From assembly GCA_050084985.1 (NCBI GenBank), contig JBITNC010000001.1, forward strand, positions 58,032,001 through 58,096,000: a DNA stretch of 64,000 nt, given 5' to 3'. Shown in pieces: positions 36,608 through 50,222 of the stretch. The notes below the pieces were generated by a model that searched no databases, was not told where the DNA came from, and saw only the letters and a list, made by a program, of their open reading frames with translations. Position numbers and translations under genes: made by a program. The first letter of the stretch is position 1, and each line of letters opens with the position of its first letter. The DNA is from Nageia nagi. Taxonomy: Eukaryota; Pinophyta.

Positions 36608-38541
36608 TGCTATTCTTGCAAAATTACACTCTAAATGGGATAATATTCTTTACATTCACTATTCTTTTATTCATTCATTCCTTTTACCAATAAAAATCCT
36701 TCTAAACTTTCTATTTCTTATTTCCCTTTATTTCATTTGTAAAATACTTGTACAAAATTTAGTCTTAAGTTCACATTGTATATACTTAATCTTTTTCTTA
36801 AGAGTTGTATTATATGTGCTTTTAGTTCAATATAGTTTTGTTTAAAGTATTTCTAGGATATATACATATTTTTGGGTCCTATTTAGAGAAATGTTATTTA
36901 AAGCAATCTTTTTGTTATAAGACAAGTGTTGATTATACATAGTTTAATGAGTCATATCCAAGAAAATGTGTATGTCATAGGCTGAAGAGTATCCATTTTG
37001 TAAAATCAGCTAAGTCATTTTAAAGATTTTTCTAGGTCTAATTCAGGTCTTATTTTTGGGTATTATTATATAGAGTTTATATGTTTATCTAAGTTAATTT
37101 TGGGCCCTATCCTAGGTCCAATAACTTAAATATCATATTTGTATAGTTCGAGCATTATTTCTAGGTCCTGTTGAACATAGTTGTTAGTTTTGGTTAAGTC
37201 ACAAAATAGGACCTATCATTAGAGTCAAATGTAGTAAGACCCATGAAAATCAAGAGATGATGTCATACTTTTCAATGGAAATTAGGGGGCTTCTAAGGAC
37301 TTAATCATCAAGTGATACTAATAGTTCTTTAAGGTGGGAGATATTGACAACCTTATATTCAATAGACCTTGCTAATTTTGAGTGATGACATCACACTTTT
37401 TATGAGAAATCAATGAGTGATAAGTTCCAAAGATATTCAACAAACCCCGCCAAAGCATAACAAGGCCTGCTAGGGACAAGTAAGCACTATACAAAGAGGG
37501 GAATACCTAGGTCTAGTTAAGCAAGAGTGTGTGACCCCTGAGGCTCTACCAACATGTCAACTACAACTCTTTTCCACATGGTAGCAATAGTTCACTCTCA
37601 GGTTTGAATGGTACATCTTCTTTCACCCTTACAATGATTACAACTTAGAGTTACATAACATAAATATTTAATGGTTACAGAGAGTTAGGTGGTTACTAAC
37701 TATGAAGACAAATTGGTTATACTTTTCAAGATGGTGTACCATACCTTATAAATGTAGCATCAATTACAAATTCACCATGATCAAAGATAAAAGTGGTAGA
37801 ATATAGTTGGATTGGTACAAAGATTGAGAGTTTATGGATTCCCAAGTATCAATGCTAAATCAATACCATGTTGTATAATCAGTTACTATTGTAGATTATT
37901 CTATACATGTTGTAAATATTTAAGTTTATACTGTTCTTAGTCAAAGAGGTTGTTATAGTCATTAATGGCAGAAAACCACCTATTTTATAAATAGAACATT
38001 ATAAATAGTGGACTGTTAGAGGTCCAAAAGGTCAAACATTTTAGCAAAATTTCCCATTGTAAGAAGTGTTTTCATGTATGATAATGTAAAGTGGTGGTAT
38101 TTTTCCCTCTTCATTTTGTGTCTATTATTTTGCTCTATAAGTGTCATATATGAAGCATTATCTAAAATTGTGGCTATGTATTATGATTATGCTACCCCAA
38201 TAGAGAGGTAATTACGCTATTCTTAGTCTTAGCTATAGATTATTGTATGTGCAATGATGCCTAGGATGACTAGTTTAGTTTTCTTTCATGTTATTTACTT
38301 TCCTTGCTCAGTAGTTTAGGTTTTGATCTCTTTCTTATTACTCTTGACCTCTTTTATCTCTTTCCTATAACTTTTGACCTTCTTTATAGATAGGAATTGG
38401 CCTATAACCTAAAGATTGAGTAGAAAACCCCCATGAGTGTAGTATCCCACCACTTTTGCTCTTTCAAAAACCCTACTATTATTAGGAAATGGATAATTTA
38501 CTAGACCAAACCCTTAGGTTACATTATACTAATCAACAATA
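36608..38541 (+). repeat. Tat-C 5' LTR
   Basis: Begins TGCTATTCTTGCAAAATTAC and ends ...ATCAACAATA. It is related to the Tat-B LTR mainly in its last third (AGGAATTGGCCTATAA, CCCCATGAGTG, ACCAAACCC blocks). It has two diverged copies of the 78 bp unit core (37,256-37,400). TATAAATAG boxes lie at 37,985-37,995 and 38,000-38,008. Confidence 0.92.
38000..38007 (+). promoter_or_regulatory. LTR TATA box
   Basis: TATAAATA followed by GTGGA, conserved in the right LTR near 60,620. Confidence 0.5.
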
Positions 38542-38925
38542 GTTCACGTTCATTTCTAGCATGCTCAATAGGACACAAGAAAATATCCAAATCATTTGGG
38601 CATGAATAGGAAAGATAACTATTTTTGGTAAGCTATCACCCTTATTCTTCAAAGATTATAAGATTTCTTTAGACCTCATTGGTGACTTTATTTTCATACC
38701 AGTCATATTTTGAAACCCGACACCATTAATTCATAGATTTACTAGAAGTGGTATAAAAAATTATTCCTAATAGCCTACATTTATAGAGTTGTTAGTTCCT
38801 CAAATGAGAATTAGGCAAAAGGTTTTCTAGAATCTATCTCATCAAATCCATTTGAGATCCATTCCATTAACTATTGTATTTGATTTAGTACAACAAAATC
38901 CTTCACTTAACACAACTAGTCCAAC

Positions 38926-40345
38926 ATGGCTCAACCTACCCCTACAAACTTTCCTTCTTGGAATAATAGTCTTCCATTGGTAGTTCCTACCAATTCTTTA
39001 ACTATTCCCCAAGTAAACTTTAAAATTTTATCTAAGTATGATGGATCAAGAAAAATGCCATATCAGCATTGCCAAGATGTATCTTTTTTGGCCTCTAGTT
39101 TTGATATCAATGATGAAACTATCATGACTACATTGTTATCATATTTATTGAAGTAAAAGTAGCAAAATGGTTTATAACCTTGACTCCTCAATCCATAAAT
39201 ACATGGGGAGAGTTATTTCAAGCTCTGATTAAGAGATTTTCTAAATACAATGATGATATTACATTTTTGAGTCTTATTACATGTATTAAAAGATATCCCC
39301 ATGAGTCTATGGATGATTTTAACATCAAATTTGAAAAAAATTGGAAATCCATTCCAATAAGGATCATACCAAATGATGATCAAGCCTTAGTATACTATAA
39401 AAAAGCCTTCCACTTAGATCTAAATGTGTTGATTTTATGTCCAAATATACTTTCCCACAAGTTTACCAAACAACAAAAATTGTTGAACACACATTGGTCT
39501 CCTTAGGAAAGATGCAACCAAGATCCATTATACCCATGTTTCCTAATTTACCTATAAAATAATCTCCATTATAGATTCCTTATCTAGGAATTTTGGCCTT
39601 ACCACCTCCTCCTCCTAAACCTATTATTCAGAACCAAGTATCAACACTCTTAGCTCTTGCATTTACAAGTATGAGTATTGATTCAAACTCCCAAGAGATA
39701 AAGAGGATAAGGTAGCTGGAGATAACTATTAGGAACTTGAAAAATAAGCTCACTTTGTAAGAGAGGCAAAATCAAGGCTTCAATTATAAAAAGTATGATA
39801 ATCAATATCAATCAAGATCCCAACCCAAAAATAACCAACTAGAACAACCTCATGCCCCAAAAGCTATAGATAATGTAGTTATGGTTAGTTCTGTAAAAAA
39901 TGATGCTTCGGGTGTTATGGAATGGTGTTCTCCTTATTTTTCTCCATATTTTCTAGACTCTTATGTAGTCTACTAACATGAATACTTGGGCTTACATTTT
40001 GACCAAATGGTAGAACCTACATCAGACCCTACTGTAGATGTACCCTGGTTGATTTTTGGATTTCAGGTTATGCTAGAGAATAGCTAAACTACGTACAAAC
40101 TAAAGCTTCTACTTTAACAACCCTATAGTAGACCCAATTCATTCAACAAAATCAACCATCTACTTCAACTCAACCAAATCCTAATAGAGATAAGGCTCCT
40201 ATATTTCAACCATAGAATATAGTAAATCAACTTCCAAATCATTTGGGTCAAGTTTCATAAGGCCTAAGTAATGTTGGTCTTGTTGCAAGAAACCTCACTT
40301 AGTCCAAAAATTATGTCCTATAGAAAGGGAAAACCACTCTAATAA
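38926..40345 (+). pseudogene. Tat-C gag with zinc knuckle
   Basis: The ATG at 38,926 starts MAQPTPTNFPSWNNSLPLVV, aligned with a MAQLADFPT block in Tat-B. The core has FKILSKYDGSRKMPYQHCQD, SINTWGELFQALIKRFSKYN and RYPHESMDDFNIKFEKNWKS. Near 40,275 a CWSCCKKPHLVQKLCP stretch fits a CX2CX4HX5C zinc knuckle, not readable in Tat-B. The frame breaks at about 39,156 and 39,506. Confidence 0.82.
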
Positions 40346-40360
40346 GATATCCTTTCATAA

Positions 40361-41089
40361 TTGAACATTCAAAGGAGAAGACTACTTAGCAATTCAAATC
40401 TTAAAAATCCTTCTAAAATGACTATGTTTGATGCAGTGACAATTCTGGGCCAAATTGACCTTTTGCAAGAAGCTTTGAAGATAAAAAAAAAAAGTAAAAA
40501 AATGAATAATGAGGATAGTTTTAGGTTTGTAAATTTTGATGATGTCCCTCCATCTCCAATGGGTATAAGAATACATTATCTATCCCTTAGATTAGAAGGT
40601 TGGGTTGTTAAAAATTGTATGATTGATATTGGAGCTGCTAGTACTGTTATTCCCAAATTTGTTGTAGATGAGATGAAATTATACATAACCTGATGCATTG
40701 ATGGAGTTATACAGCTAGATTCTTCCCCTATAGATATGACAGGTAGTGTTAAAGGAGTTACCATAACTCTGAATGCATTCCTTAACATTAGTGTCATTTA
40801 GGATATTATAATAGTTGATCTTCCACCTTTGTTTGGAATCTCCTTGTCCATAGAATTTAATTCCAAGTTAGGAGGATATTTATATTTAAATTATGCACAT
40901 CTCATGCTTCCTTTCCATAACAATCATGTCAAAATCCCAAATGAGGGTACCAAGAATGTACATCTAAGGAAGATCACTAAACAAAAATGTATGAATGACT
41001 ATGAGCAAATAGAGATCTTGGAAAGGGATCCACTCATGGAATCACGACTAACCACAAAGATACTTTTAGAAAATGACCTTAATTATTAG
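40361..41089 (+). pseudogene. Tat-C aspartic protease and linker
   Basis: SKMTMFDAVTILGQIDLLQE (pre-protease helix shared with Tat-B) is followed by LRLEGWVVKNCMIDIGAAST, the active site D-T-G-A changed to D-I-G-A. Then come VVDEMKLYIT and, shifted, DLPPLFGISLSIEFNSKLGG. The linker ends with TKNVHLRKITKQKCMND and ESRLTTKILLENDLNY, as in Tat-B. Confidence 0.82.
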
Positions 41090-41164
41090 GTCATTAATGT
41101 TGGAAAGGGTAATTATTTCTTATATGAAAAAGTTTAGCCAATTTCAATCTCAGATAAAAAGGAA

Positions 41165-41600
41165 AATAAAATATGGAAAATATTCTTTGATGGGGCAAGA
41201 TGCAAATATGGTTGCAATGTTGGTGTTATTTTTTAAGTCACTTAAAGGACATATGAGAAGGTTTTCATTCAAATTCACATGGACTTGCACCAAAAATGCT
41301 ATTGAATATGAAGCTCTCTATTTAGGTCTATCTAAAGCTATCAACATGGGTATCAAATGTCTAGTAATCCATGGAGATTTTGAGTTGGTTACAAATCAAG
41401 TCAAATACAAGATTAGTGCAAGGCATCATTATCTAAAAACAATTATAGGAATAGGGTATGGGATCTATTGGAATCATTCTTGGTAATTAATTTTATTCTT
41501 ATTACTTGGAAGTACAATCAAATTATTGATGTACTTGAGGAAAAGGAGCAAGTTTTAATCCTACTCATCACAAAAGAGGTAGTTATGGAGTCAAAGTTTT
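41165..41600 (+). pseudogene. Tat-C extra RNase H (between protease and RT)
   Basis: IWKIFFDGARCKYGCNVGVI, then after a small shift FKFTWTCTKNAIEYEALYLG, LVIHGDFELVTNQVKYKISA and RHHYLK. Asp (FFDG), Glu (EYEA) and Asp (HGDF) are present. Placement directly upstream of RT equals Tat-A and Tat-B. Confidence 0.82.
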
Positions 41601-41949
41601 ATGTAGGCCATTTGTACCTAACACTACAAATTTTTTGTAGGTCTTTGACTCTAATGATCATATTATGAATTTTATTATAGTTGAAGTAGTAGCTCACACA
41701 TTTGGTGTTATAGAACTCCTTGATTATTTTCAAAAATTAAATGTTATTCAATTGAGAAATAATGTTATACCCAAACATTTTCTTTCTTTTAAATGCTTAT
41801 TTGACTCTAAAGAATCCAAAGATCAAAAATACTTGTTATTCAAAAGAAAATTCATGTGGAGCTAGAAGTTGAATCTAGAAGGAGCATAAAAGTTGGATCA
41901 AAATGCACTAAGGAAGAAAAAGAAGTGCTAATTTAGATTTACCATGAGT

Positions 41950-42870
41950 TAACCAAGGCAATTATGTGCACTTATGATGATTTAAATATTTATGATAAGA
42001 ATGTGATTCAACATACCAATGAGCTCATGCCATATGCCAAGACATACAGGTAGAAGCAAAGGCTAGTAAACCTAATGATAAAATAAGCTATGAAACAAGA
42101 GTTGCTTAAGATCCTAGATACCAAAATAATTTATCCTACGAAGCACTCTACTAGGGTAGCTAATTTAGTCCTAGTAAGAACAAAGAATGGAGAAATTAGA
42201 CTATGTGTAAATTTTAGGAATCTAAATCAAGTGTACCCAAAAGATAACTATCCTCTTCCTCTTATGGAACAAATCTTGCAACTAGTAGCTGGAGTATGAT
42301 GCTTTTCTATGAGTGATGGCTTTTCAAGATTCAATCAAATTCTAGGTAAAGGATGAGCATTGGTATAAAATTATATTTACAACTAAGTGGAGAACATTTG
42401 CATTTCAAAGAATGCCTTTTGGTCTCTCCAATGTTGGGGATACATTTTAGAGAGCTATGGGCCATGCCTTTGGTGAGTTGATCAACAAAATAATCTTGGT
42501 TTATTTAGATGACATTACTACATTTTTCAAAAGTAAAAAGGATTACTTAGACTACTTTAGGTAATTTTTTAAGAAATGTATGCAATTCAAGATTTCCATT
42601 AATCCTAAAAAAACTATTTTTATGGTAAACCAGGGGAAACTACTTGGTCATATTATTTCTAGAGAAGGGTTTGCAATTGATCTAGATAGAGTAAAAGCTA
42701 ATTAGGCATTACCTTTGCCCTTAAATAAGAAGGTGTTGTAGTCCTTCCATGGTCAAATCAATATTGTTAGAAAGTTTATTAGTGATTTTTTTAAAATTAT
42801 TTCTTCAATCACAACAATGTTAAAGAAATATGCTCAGTTCTCTTGGTCAGATGAAGAAAAATAAACTTTT
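41950..42870 (+). pseudogene. Tat-C reverse transcriptase
   Basis: LDTKIIYPTKHSTRVANLVL, GEIRLCVNFRNLNQVYPKDN (Asp of the first motif is Asn), FAFQRMPFGLSNVGDTF, LVYLDDITTFF (YLDD at 42,502-42,513) and QGKLLGHIISREGFAIDLDR. Several stops and shifts. Confidence 0.9.
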
Positions 42871-43330
42871 TATGACATTAAAAAAGTAATAACAGAATCT
42901 CTAGTTTTGAAAAATCTAGATTTCTCTAAGGATTTTATTATGTATGCTTATGGAGTAGAGAATACCATTGCAACTATATTTGCATAGAAGGATGACCAAA
43001 AAGAAGAACATCCTATAGCCTTTCATAGTCAATCACTGCATTAACATCAAAAAAAAATATTCATTTATTGAAAAGTAAGTTTTTCTATTATGAGAGGACT
43101 GAAAACATTCAATCATTATGTGTCTCAAAATAAAATTCTTGTATATATATTTCACTTGAATATAAGAAACTATGTTATTCAAGGAGAAGTAGGTGAATGC
43201 AAAGCTAGTTGGATAACAAGGATAATGGAGTATGATATTGAGATCAAGTCAACCAAGCTTATCAGAGGAAGAGTTTTCTATGAAAACATAATAGAGGTAG
43301 CACACATGATTGCCTTCATAGATGATGAAT
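42871..43330 (+). pseudogene. Tat-C Ty3 RNase H
   Basis: KKVITESLVLKNLDFSKDFI, HPIAFHSQSLH, MRGLKTFNHYVSQNKILVYI and NIRNYVIQGEVGECKASWI follow RT as in Tat-B. Confidence 0.82.
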
Positions 43331-44594
43331 ATCATGCAAATGAGGAGAGTGATTGGATAAAGCAATATATTATATATTTTAGAATTGGATGTTATCTTGA
43401 ATCTTTTGATAGAATTCAAAGAACAAAATTCAAGCTACAAGAATTGAAATTCACATTGATTGATGACCATCTCTATAGGAAAAAGTTTGATCAAACCCTA
43501 TTGAGATGTGTAACTCAACATGAAGCCCATAGAATGTTATATAAGTTTCACTATGGATTCTCTGGAGGAAACTATAGTGGTCCAACTACTATAACAAAGA
43601 TATTATAGGTAGGTTATTATTGGCCTACTATATTCCAAAACTCAATCAAGATAGCTTGAGAATGAATAAGTGTAGTTGGTATGTGGGAAAGAAAAGATAA
43701 GTTGCTATGCCTCTAAAACATGTGGTTGTTAAATAACCTTTCCAACAATAGGGTTTAGACTTCATTGGTATTATTAATCCAAATTTTTTAGTAGGTCACA
43801 AGTTTATTTTGACTACAACAGACTACTTTACAAGATGGTTAGAAGCCATACCATGCAAAAGTGTAGATCAGGAGGCATTAATGGAGATGATTAAAAGATT
43901 GATCACTCATTTTGGAATCCCACAAACTATTATGTTAGATAATAGTTTCACATTCATTAGGGTTGATTTATCATATTTTATTGCTAAGTATAGGATCTAT
44001 TGGCTATTCTCTTCAAACTATTACCCATATGGAAATGGGTTGACTGAATATACAAATAAAAACCTAACTTGGATTATTAAAAGAACTATTGAAGGGAATC
44101 CCAAGCAATGGCACACAAAGTTAGACTATGTATTATGGGTTGATATAATCAGTATCAATTCAACTATCAAAACATCACCCTATGCATTAGTCTATGGTAA
44201 GAGACCAATGTTGCCTATTCATATAGAGTTTCTTGCATTGAAAATCTTACATGAATTGGAAGACTATGACTTTGATCCACTACAAGTCATATTCAATTAG
44301 TTGATCAAATTAGAAGAAGATAGATATAAAGCTTATAAAGCTTTCTAGCATAGATAAAAGATTGCCAAAAATTGGTTTGACAAAAAGAAGTCTTCCCAAG
44401 TGAAGTTTGAAGTTGGAGATATAGTCCTAAAAATCTTAGGAGGCACCACAAATTTGATTCCTTATGGAGTGGGCCTTATATCATCATTCAAACCTTGAAA
44501 AATGATGTGTTTAGATTGCAGGATATTTTTGGATCCCTAGAGCTACATATACTAGTGAATGGGATTCAGCTCAAACATTAATAGATAATAGGAT
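43331..44594 (+). pseudogene. Tat-C integrase
   Basis: The open frame 43,090-43,608 includes the zinc-domain start (MLYKFHYGFSGGNYSGPTTI, the second zinc His is Asn here). The core has LDFIGIINPN (Asp), IMLDNSFTF (Asp) and NGLTEYTNKNLTWIIKRT (Glu); YYPYGNG replaces YYPQGNG. SPYALVYGKRPMLPIHIEFL and WFDKKKSSQVKFEVGDIVLK follow. The stretch 43,809-44,300 is open for 163 codons, the longest integrase piece in the window. Confidence 0.9.
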
Positions 44595-46169
44595 GATTTC
44601 ATAACACCTACTAGAGTTGTACAATGTAAATAATCTTGTGTAATTAGTTCTTTTTATTAATTATGTTTCTTTACAAAAAAATGTATATACTATGTTTATC
44701 ATCATTTCAATTTCCAAGGAGGTATATAGCCATTAATAGTTGCATTTACTAGGCATGTGATGGTTTAATCAAATGGCCACAAGATGTCTTATCAAAAGAT
44801 AGGAATTTAAAGCTATATTTTCTAGAAAAGGCCACCAACCTGCACCTTACCTTCCTATTCAAAATTAGCATGCTTGAGTTTAATGCCATCCCACCTATTA
44901 GGTATGATAAAGCACTTAATGTAAACTGTAATATTCCTAATGCATTAATGACCATTAATAGGTGAGATTCAAAAATTTCAAATAAATAAAATACAATCCT
45001 AACTCTATTATTCCTCACTTAGTGAATTTCAAAGCCCAAGCCTTCAAGCATTTGCAAAATGATAAACTATTTTCAAGAGCTTCTAGTGCCAAGTAGTGAG
45101 TGATATAGAGAACCAATTTGTGCTACAATTGAGTGGTGAGATTAATGTGTACCTAATCTATAAAGAAAATATTAAGCATAATGGCTAAACCAAAACAAAG
45201 TATGGTAATTTTAGGGAAATGATTCGAAGATCTAACCAATATCCATTAAGAGTACTTGGAGAATGCCCCTAGAGTAAACTGGATTGAGAGGGGAGTGCTT
45301 AATCTTATGGATACCTATTGCATAGATGCATAAAGGCCATTATTGATACACAAGAGGTCCAAAGTGGAAGTTAAGGGTAAAATTAAGATCCTAGCTATCA
45401 ATATCATGCTTGATCAAGGGTTGGCATATTTTGTACCATATGAGTCTTTCACTTTCCATGAGCTTCTTACAACCATCACCTTGAGGTAAAGTCTATAGAG
45501 ATATATTGTAAGGGCATACAAGGACCAAATGAAGGGCAAGGAAGAGTCAGATTATTTTTTGAACACCTTACTAGACTACTCCCATGATTCCATCATCAAT
45601 GCATTTGCAATTCTAGTTGATTGGAGCTTTTATTTCAAAAATTAAGTTGATCTAAAAAAGGAAAAGCAAGATTTCTATCAATATGAGTATGACATGATCA
45701 ATTGGATCAATGAAAGATATGGCAAGAATACCACTAACATCCTCTAGAGTTATGAGGTTGCATTATTTGAGAAATCAAGGGATAGATAGGTGCTACAAGC
45801 TCTAGTGGTAATTCTTGGGCATGTGACCCAAATTGAAGTTGATGAGGCCCCCCATGATCAAGGTGGCTTATAACATTGTTCAAGGTTTGGTTTGTTAGAA
45901 CTTTATTGCCTTATTGATGAATGATATTAGGAAAAATCTATTTAATATTGAGAAGAAAGATTTTAGACATTCTTCTCATTTATGGTGGTTAATAGTCCAT
46001 CAAAATCTATAATCTTTGGCAAAGGGAGGATTATCTCACTAGTACAAAAGTAGCAATATATGACTACATAAACTCCTAACAATTGTAGATAAATGACTAT
46101 TTTTTATCATGTGACTATTAGTAGTTTATTACCAATCATTTATCTCATAACCAAATTTATGACTAAACT

Positions 46170-46455
46170 ATGTTAGTCATTTATTTGATCATTGACTTAG
46201 TCATCAATTTAATCATTGATTTAGTCGTATATTTAGTCTTTGATTTAGTCATATATTTAGTCATTGATTTAATCATATATTTAGTCATTGATTTAATTGT
46301 ATATTTAGTCATTAATTTAATCATTGATTTGGTCATATATTTAGTCATTAATTTAGTTGTACATTTAATTATGAATTTAGTAGTATATTTAGTCATTAAT
46401 TTAATAACATATTTAGTCATTGCATTAGTCATAAATTTAATCATTTTTATTTATT
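46170..46455. repeat. CACTA subterminal repeat array (left)
   Basis: About twenty-five tandem copies of a ten-to-twelve base unit around ATTTAGTCAT (variants ATTTAATCAT, ATTTAGTCGT). Scattered copies continue to the terminus. The same motif recurs on the right side at 51,495-51,700. Confidence 0.85.
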
Positions 46456-46908
46456 AATTACCATTAGTTGGTAATAAATAAAGTCATGAAATAAATAATT
46501 TATTAAATACCATAAATTTTATAATGCAAAAATAGCATAATATTAAACTTGAACTAAAAAGATAAAAGTAAATAAAAATATTACACATTCGAACAAGATA
46601 CAATAAGCTAAAATTAAAGGATTGATTCAACATCATGATAAATAAAGGTAATGTGCAATTAAAAATATTAATAAAAATATACATGTCAAATTATAAGATG
46701 TCTAAGAGTGTATATGTAAATATAATAAAAAAATATCAAAGTTGCATAAGAGTTTCCAATTCTTTCAAAAACACCTTCATAATTAAAATCTTTAAACAAC
46801 AAAAATAAAATACTACATAAAGTAGTGAGCCATGATGTCTAACAACTAGTACATGATAAACATATTGATCAACTACATAGTCATTTTTTGCAAATACTTT
46901 AGTGGTCA

Positions 46909-47100
46909 TCATGTGAAGGTTCCCTCTTTCTCTTTCAGGTGAGTAGCTCCATCCATTTTGTCCTCATAAGCAAGGAAAACATTGCTTGTGACCTTTAAAA
47001 TGTTTAAATTTGAATCTTTTGTTCCTTTCAAGTTGACTCCATGTAGATATGATAGAGAGTGAATTCATCCAATGCCCACAACATCACCATCAATACATTT
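46909..47100 (-). pseudogene. Candidate terminal exon in CACTA element
   Basis: On the minus strand a polypyrimidine tract and acceptor (TTTTTTCTTTATGCAG) precede 64 codons with one internal TGA. It reads KCIDGDVVGIG*IHSLSYLH, GVNLKGTKDSNLNILKVTSN, VFLAYEDKMDGATHLKEKEG and TFT, then two TGA stops. VVG-x-G, LHGVNL and the acidic end recall the C-terminal part of plant En/Spm-type (TnpA/Ptta) proteins, but the match is weak and made by eye. Confidence 0.4.
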
Positions 47101-50100
47101 CTGCATAAAGAAAAAAGAATAACACATTATATCAATAAGTTATGAAATGATACAAATATAAACAATCATTACCATGCATGCATACCAAACACATAATATC
47201 ATGAGATCACTATTATGAATTTGATTAGTTTGAACTTTATTAACAAATATTATCTTCCAGTTTCATAAGTAAAATATAATTCCTTAGAAACTATATAATA
47301 TGAAATCAACTAGAAATAGTAATTTGTATTCTTTTTCAAGATTAGAATTAACATCTCAATAAGAGTAATTTCAACCATAATAATTCATATAATTCCATAC
47401 AAAAATAATATAGCTAATAATACATGAATTATGCCAATGAAAATCATAAAGTCACAATTTTTAGTTCTAGTTTATGATAGTCAATAAATTATGCAAGTTA
47501 CTAGATCTTCCAACTAAATACAACTGTAAGAAGAGACATGAACCATAGTACTTGATCAATATAAATTATTTTATGATAATTAATACTAATACAACATTTA
47601 AAAATTTCCTTCACATGCACCCACCATTATCGTATGGTATTTAATGGTTAACAGGGTGCATAATTGGTAAGACATCCCTTATGCTTCAAGTATGTCATCA
47701 CACAATTAAATCAATTATATTTGATTGCTTAATTTAGTCACATATTATTTAATGCATTTATTATGACCAAGTGTTGATTACCATAAAATTTACACAAATT
47801 TTTTTCCACTAGAATACTAATCAACCTTTGGATCTAATTCTTTAACTATAACAATTTAATGTTCATAACAACATGCTCTAACTTCTCAATGGATTACCAA
47901 GTTTTTAGCTAAGCCATAAGTTTGATTCAAAAATATATTCAATAAAATCCTTTCATATCTCATGAATTTGAAAATAATTCTTTGGTAAGTATACATTTTC
48001 AATTTACCATATCCATAACCAAGTAATTAAGAATAAAACATGTTTGCCTTTGAATGCATTAACATAAAGTGATATTATGACAAGATTCCTTTTCAATGAT
48101 CAATACAAAATACCCATACTATAAAATATAAATATTTAAATATAAAATAAACTATTATCATATATGACATACTAAAAATATAACAACAGCAAGGATAAGA
48201 AACCACAAGATAAACTCTAATAAAGCAAAATCTATGTATGGGGGCCAAATAAATCAGTCATCTTGTAAAGTATGTAACTTTTGATTTACAATTTTTTTAA
48301 TGTATTTTTTTTATTTTTGGAAATATTGTAAAATATATATGCTACCTTCTAAATTTAATCCATTTTTTTTATGTTTAAGATCTTCAATTTTGAACTTTTC
48401 CAACATCTATAGTTTATGTTCATGAAACTATTAAAAACATGAAAGCCAACTTAATGATACCATAAATTCTATTTTATAAAAATAGTTGAGTATAATTTTG
48501 GTAATATAGATTTATTTTTATTTCTAGAACACCCTATCCAAATTTCATCTCATTTGGGAAAGGTAATACCCTACTCTTGGAGCTTGTACACACATCTACA
48601 ATTAGACACCTTAAACTGGCATAGTTTGGAACAACAATATTAAAGGTGTAAATTCTACATTTTAACTCCTTTTTATTTAATATTTTGTTCTTACACCAAA
48701 GCATGTTTTATATATCATGATCACAAAAATTAAATACATTTTGAGTTGTTTAAGAACATTAATCTTTTAATAGTTCATAGCCTATCCGAACTGACCAAAT
48801 TATGCTAGAATGAGAAATGTGTAATAGTCCTTTAGATTTCTTGTTTATGTTCCAATATTGATAACATCACAACTTATACAAGAGTATAGTAACACTTTAT
48901 TTGATATTCATTAATTAATTTTCAAAATTAAACTTAATTTCTAATTTGTTATAGCTAATTAACCAATCCATACAATGAAGAGTATACATAATACAGTCAA
49001 TCCTTTATTCAAATAATGAAGAGTATACAAAATAGAATTGAGGTGAATTTGAATAAACCAACAACTAATTTATTTCACTCCATATCTTATAAAAAATATG
49101 AAAGCTTATACATAAAACCAATTGATACAAATAAGGGAATCAATCCCAACTTTTTAGAGTTAAAAACATCAATGATCTTCAAATGAGTTCACATAACATA
49201 TTGAAATCAAGTAGAACTTCACTCTAAAGGTAAATCTAACTCTGAAATAAAGATTAAATGAGAGTTTGATACAACCAGTGTCAAAGAAATGCACATGAAG
49301 AACTAGGGAAACCACTTGTTTTGATATCCACTTATTTACAAATGAATGAACATAATGGGGTTTTATAATAACATGCCAAAGGAAAGTCATGAATGTCAAT
49401 ACCTCAATGGTCAATATGATGTTATGATATGCAACCCAATTGATCTCAATAATGATAACAAACTATTGCAATACCATTACATAATAACCATATCCAATGC
49501 TCAATGAAAAAGGCATATCCATGCTCAGTAAAGGAAATTCAATGATTAACAATTTGAGAAGAGAAATGCCATGAATGGTACAATATAGCTAAGCATGTAT
49601 TTTCCAAAACTTTAATATTTAAATAAAAACCTCTTTAACTATCAAACATAAATACAAGCCTACACTCATTTTCATGGTACATTTTTGTCTTAGTTTTTGT
49701 ATTAAATCTATTAAATCCTATAGTAGAAAATAGTTTACAAATAGTGTAGACCATGGAAATAATTCCATATTGATACATGGCCATCGTGCCTATGGTTTAA
49801 CCTCTAACTATTATCCATTATACACTTAAAATGAAATCCCCTAATACCCAACAAAATCCCTCTAATTAGATCTCTCATACAGAGGTAAAACTTCATTTAT
49901 TTATACATATTAAGAACCCTTTATTATATTTATTATAGTCATCTTATAATATGAACAACATTGATACGATAAAACTGTGTAATACTAATGATGCCCACTT
50001 TTTATTTAGGTAATGATTTATCAAAATGCAATGGTTTTAAATAAACACAATATTTTAGACAATGGAATTTTCCAATTTTCTTGTTCAAAATGTTGACAAA

Positions 50101-50122
50101 AGAAAATTAGCCAGAAACTCAC
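47101..50122. other. CACTA interior without recognised gene
   Basis: AT-rich. If the element's gene runs on the minus strand from about 50.7 to 46.9 kb, this would be largely intronic or decayed coding sequence. No TNP2-type transposase motif was seen. Confidence 0.4.
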
Positions 50123-50222
50123 CTTCAAACACTTTGTTTTCCAAGTTTGGCTCAAATCCTCCAAAGCCCATGAGCTCATAATCTTCCCAAGCCTCTATTG
50201 CAACCAAATCATGATCTTCCTA
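50123..50222 (-). pseudogene. Candidate internal exon in CACTA element
   Basis: Minus strand: after a TAG the frame reads EDHDLVAIEAWEDYELMGFG and GFEPNLENKVFEG and ends at a canonical donor (GAAG|GTGAGT). Upstream (50,678-50,460) is a leader-like sequence with AACCCTAGC and GAGAGAGAGAG. Protein unknown. Confidence 0.35.

Noticed and set aside
46170-46457. Open frames on both strands with LVIDLVIYLVIDL-like or KFMTKSMTK-like repeats
   Set aside because: They are translations of the ATTTAGTCAT tandem array of the CACTA element, not proteins.
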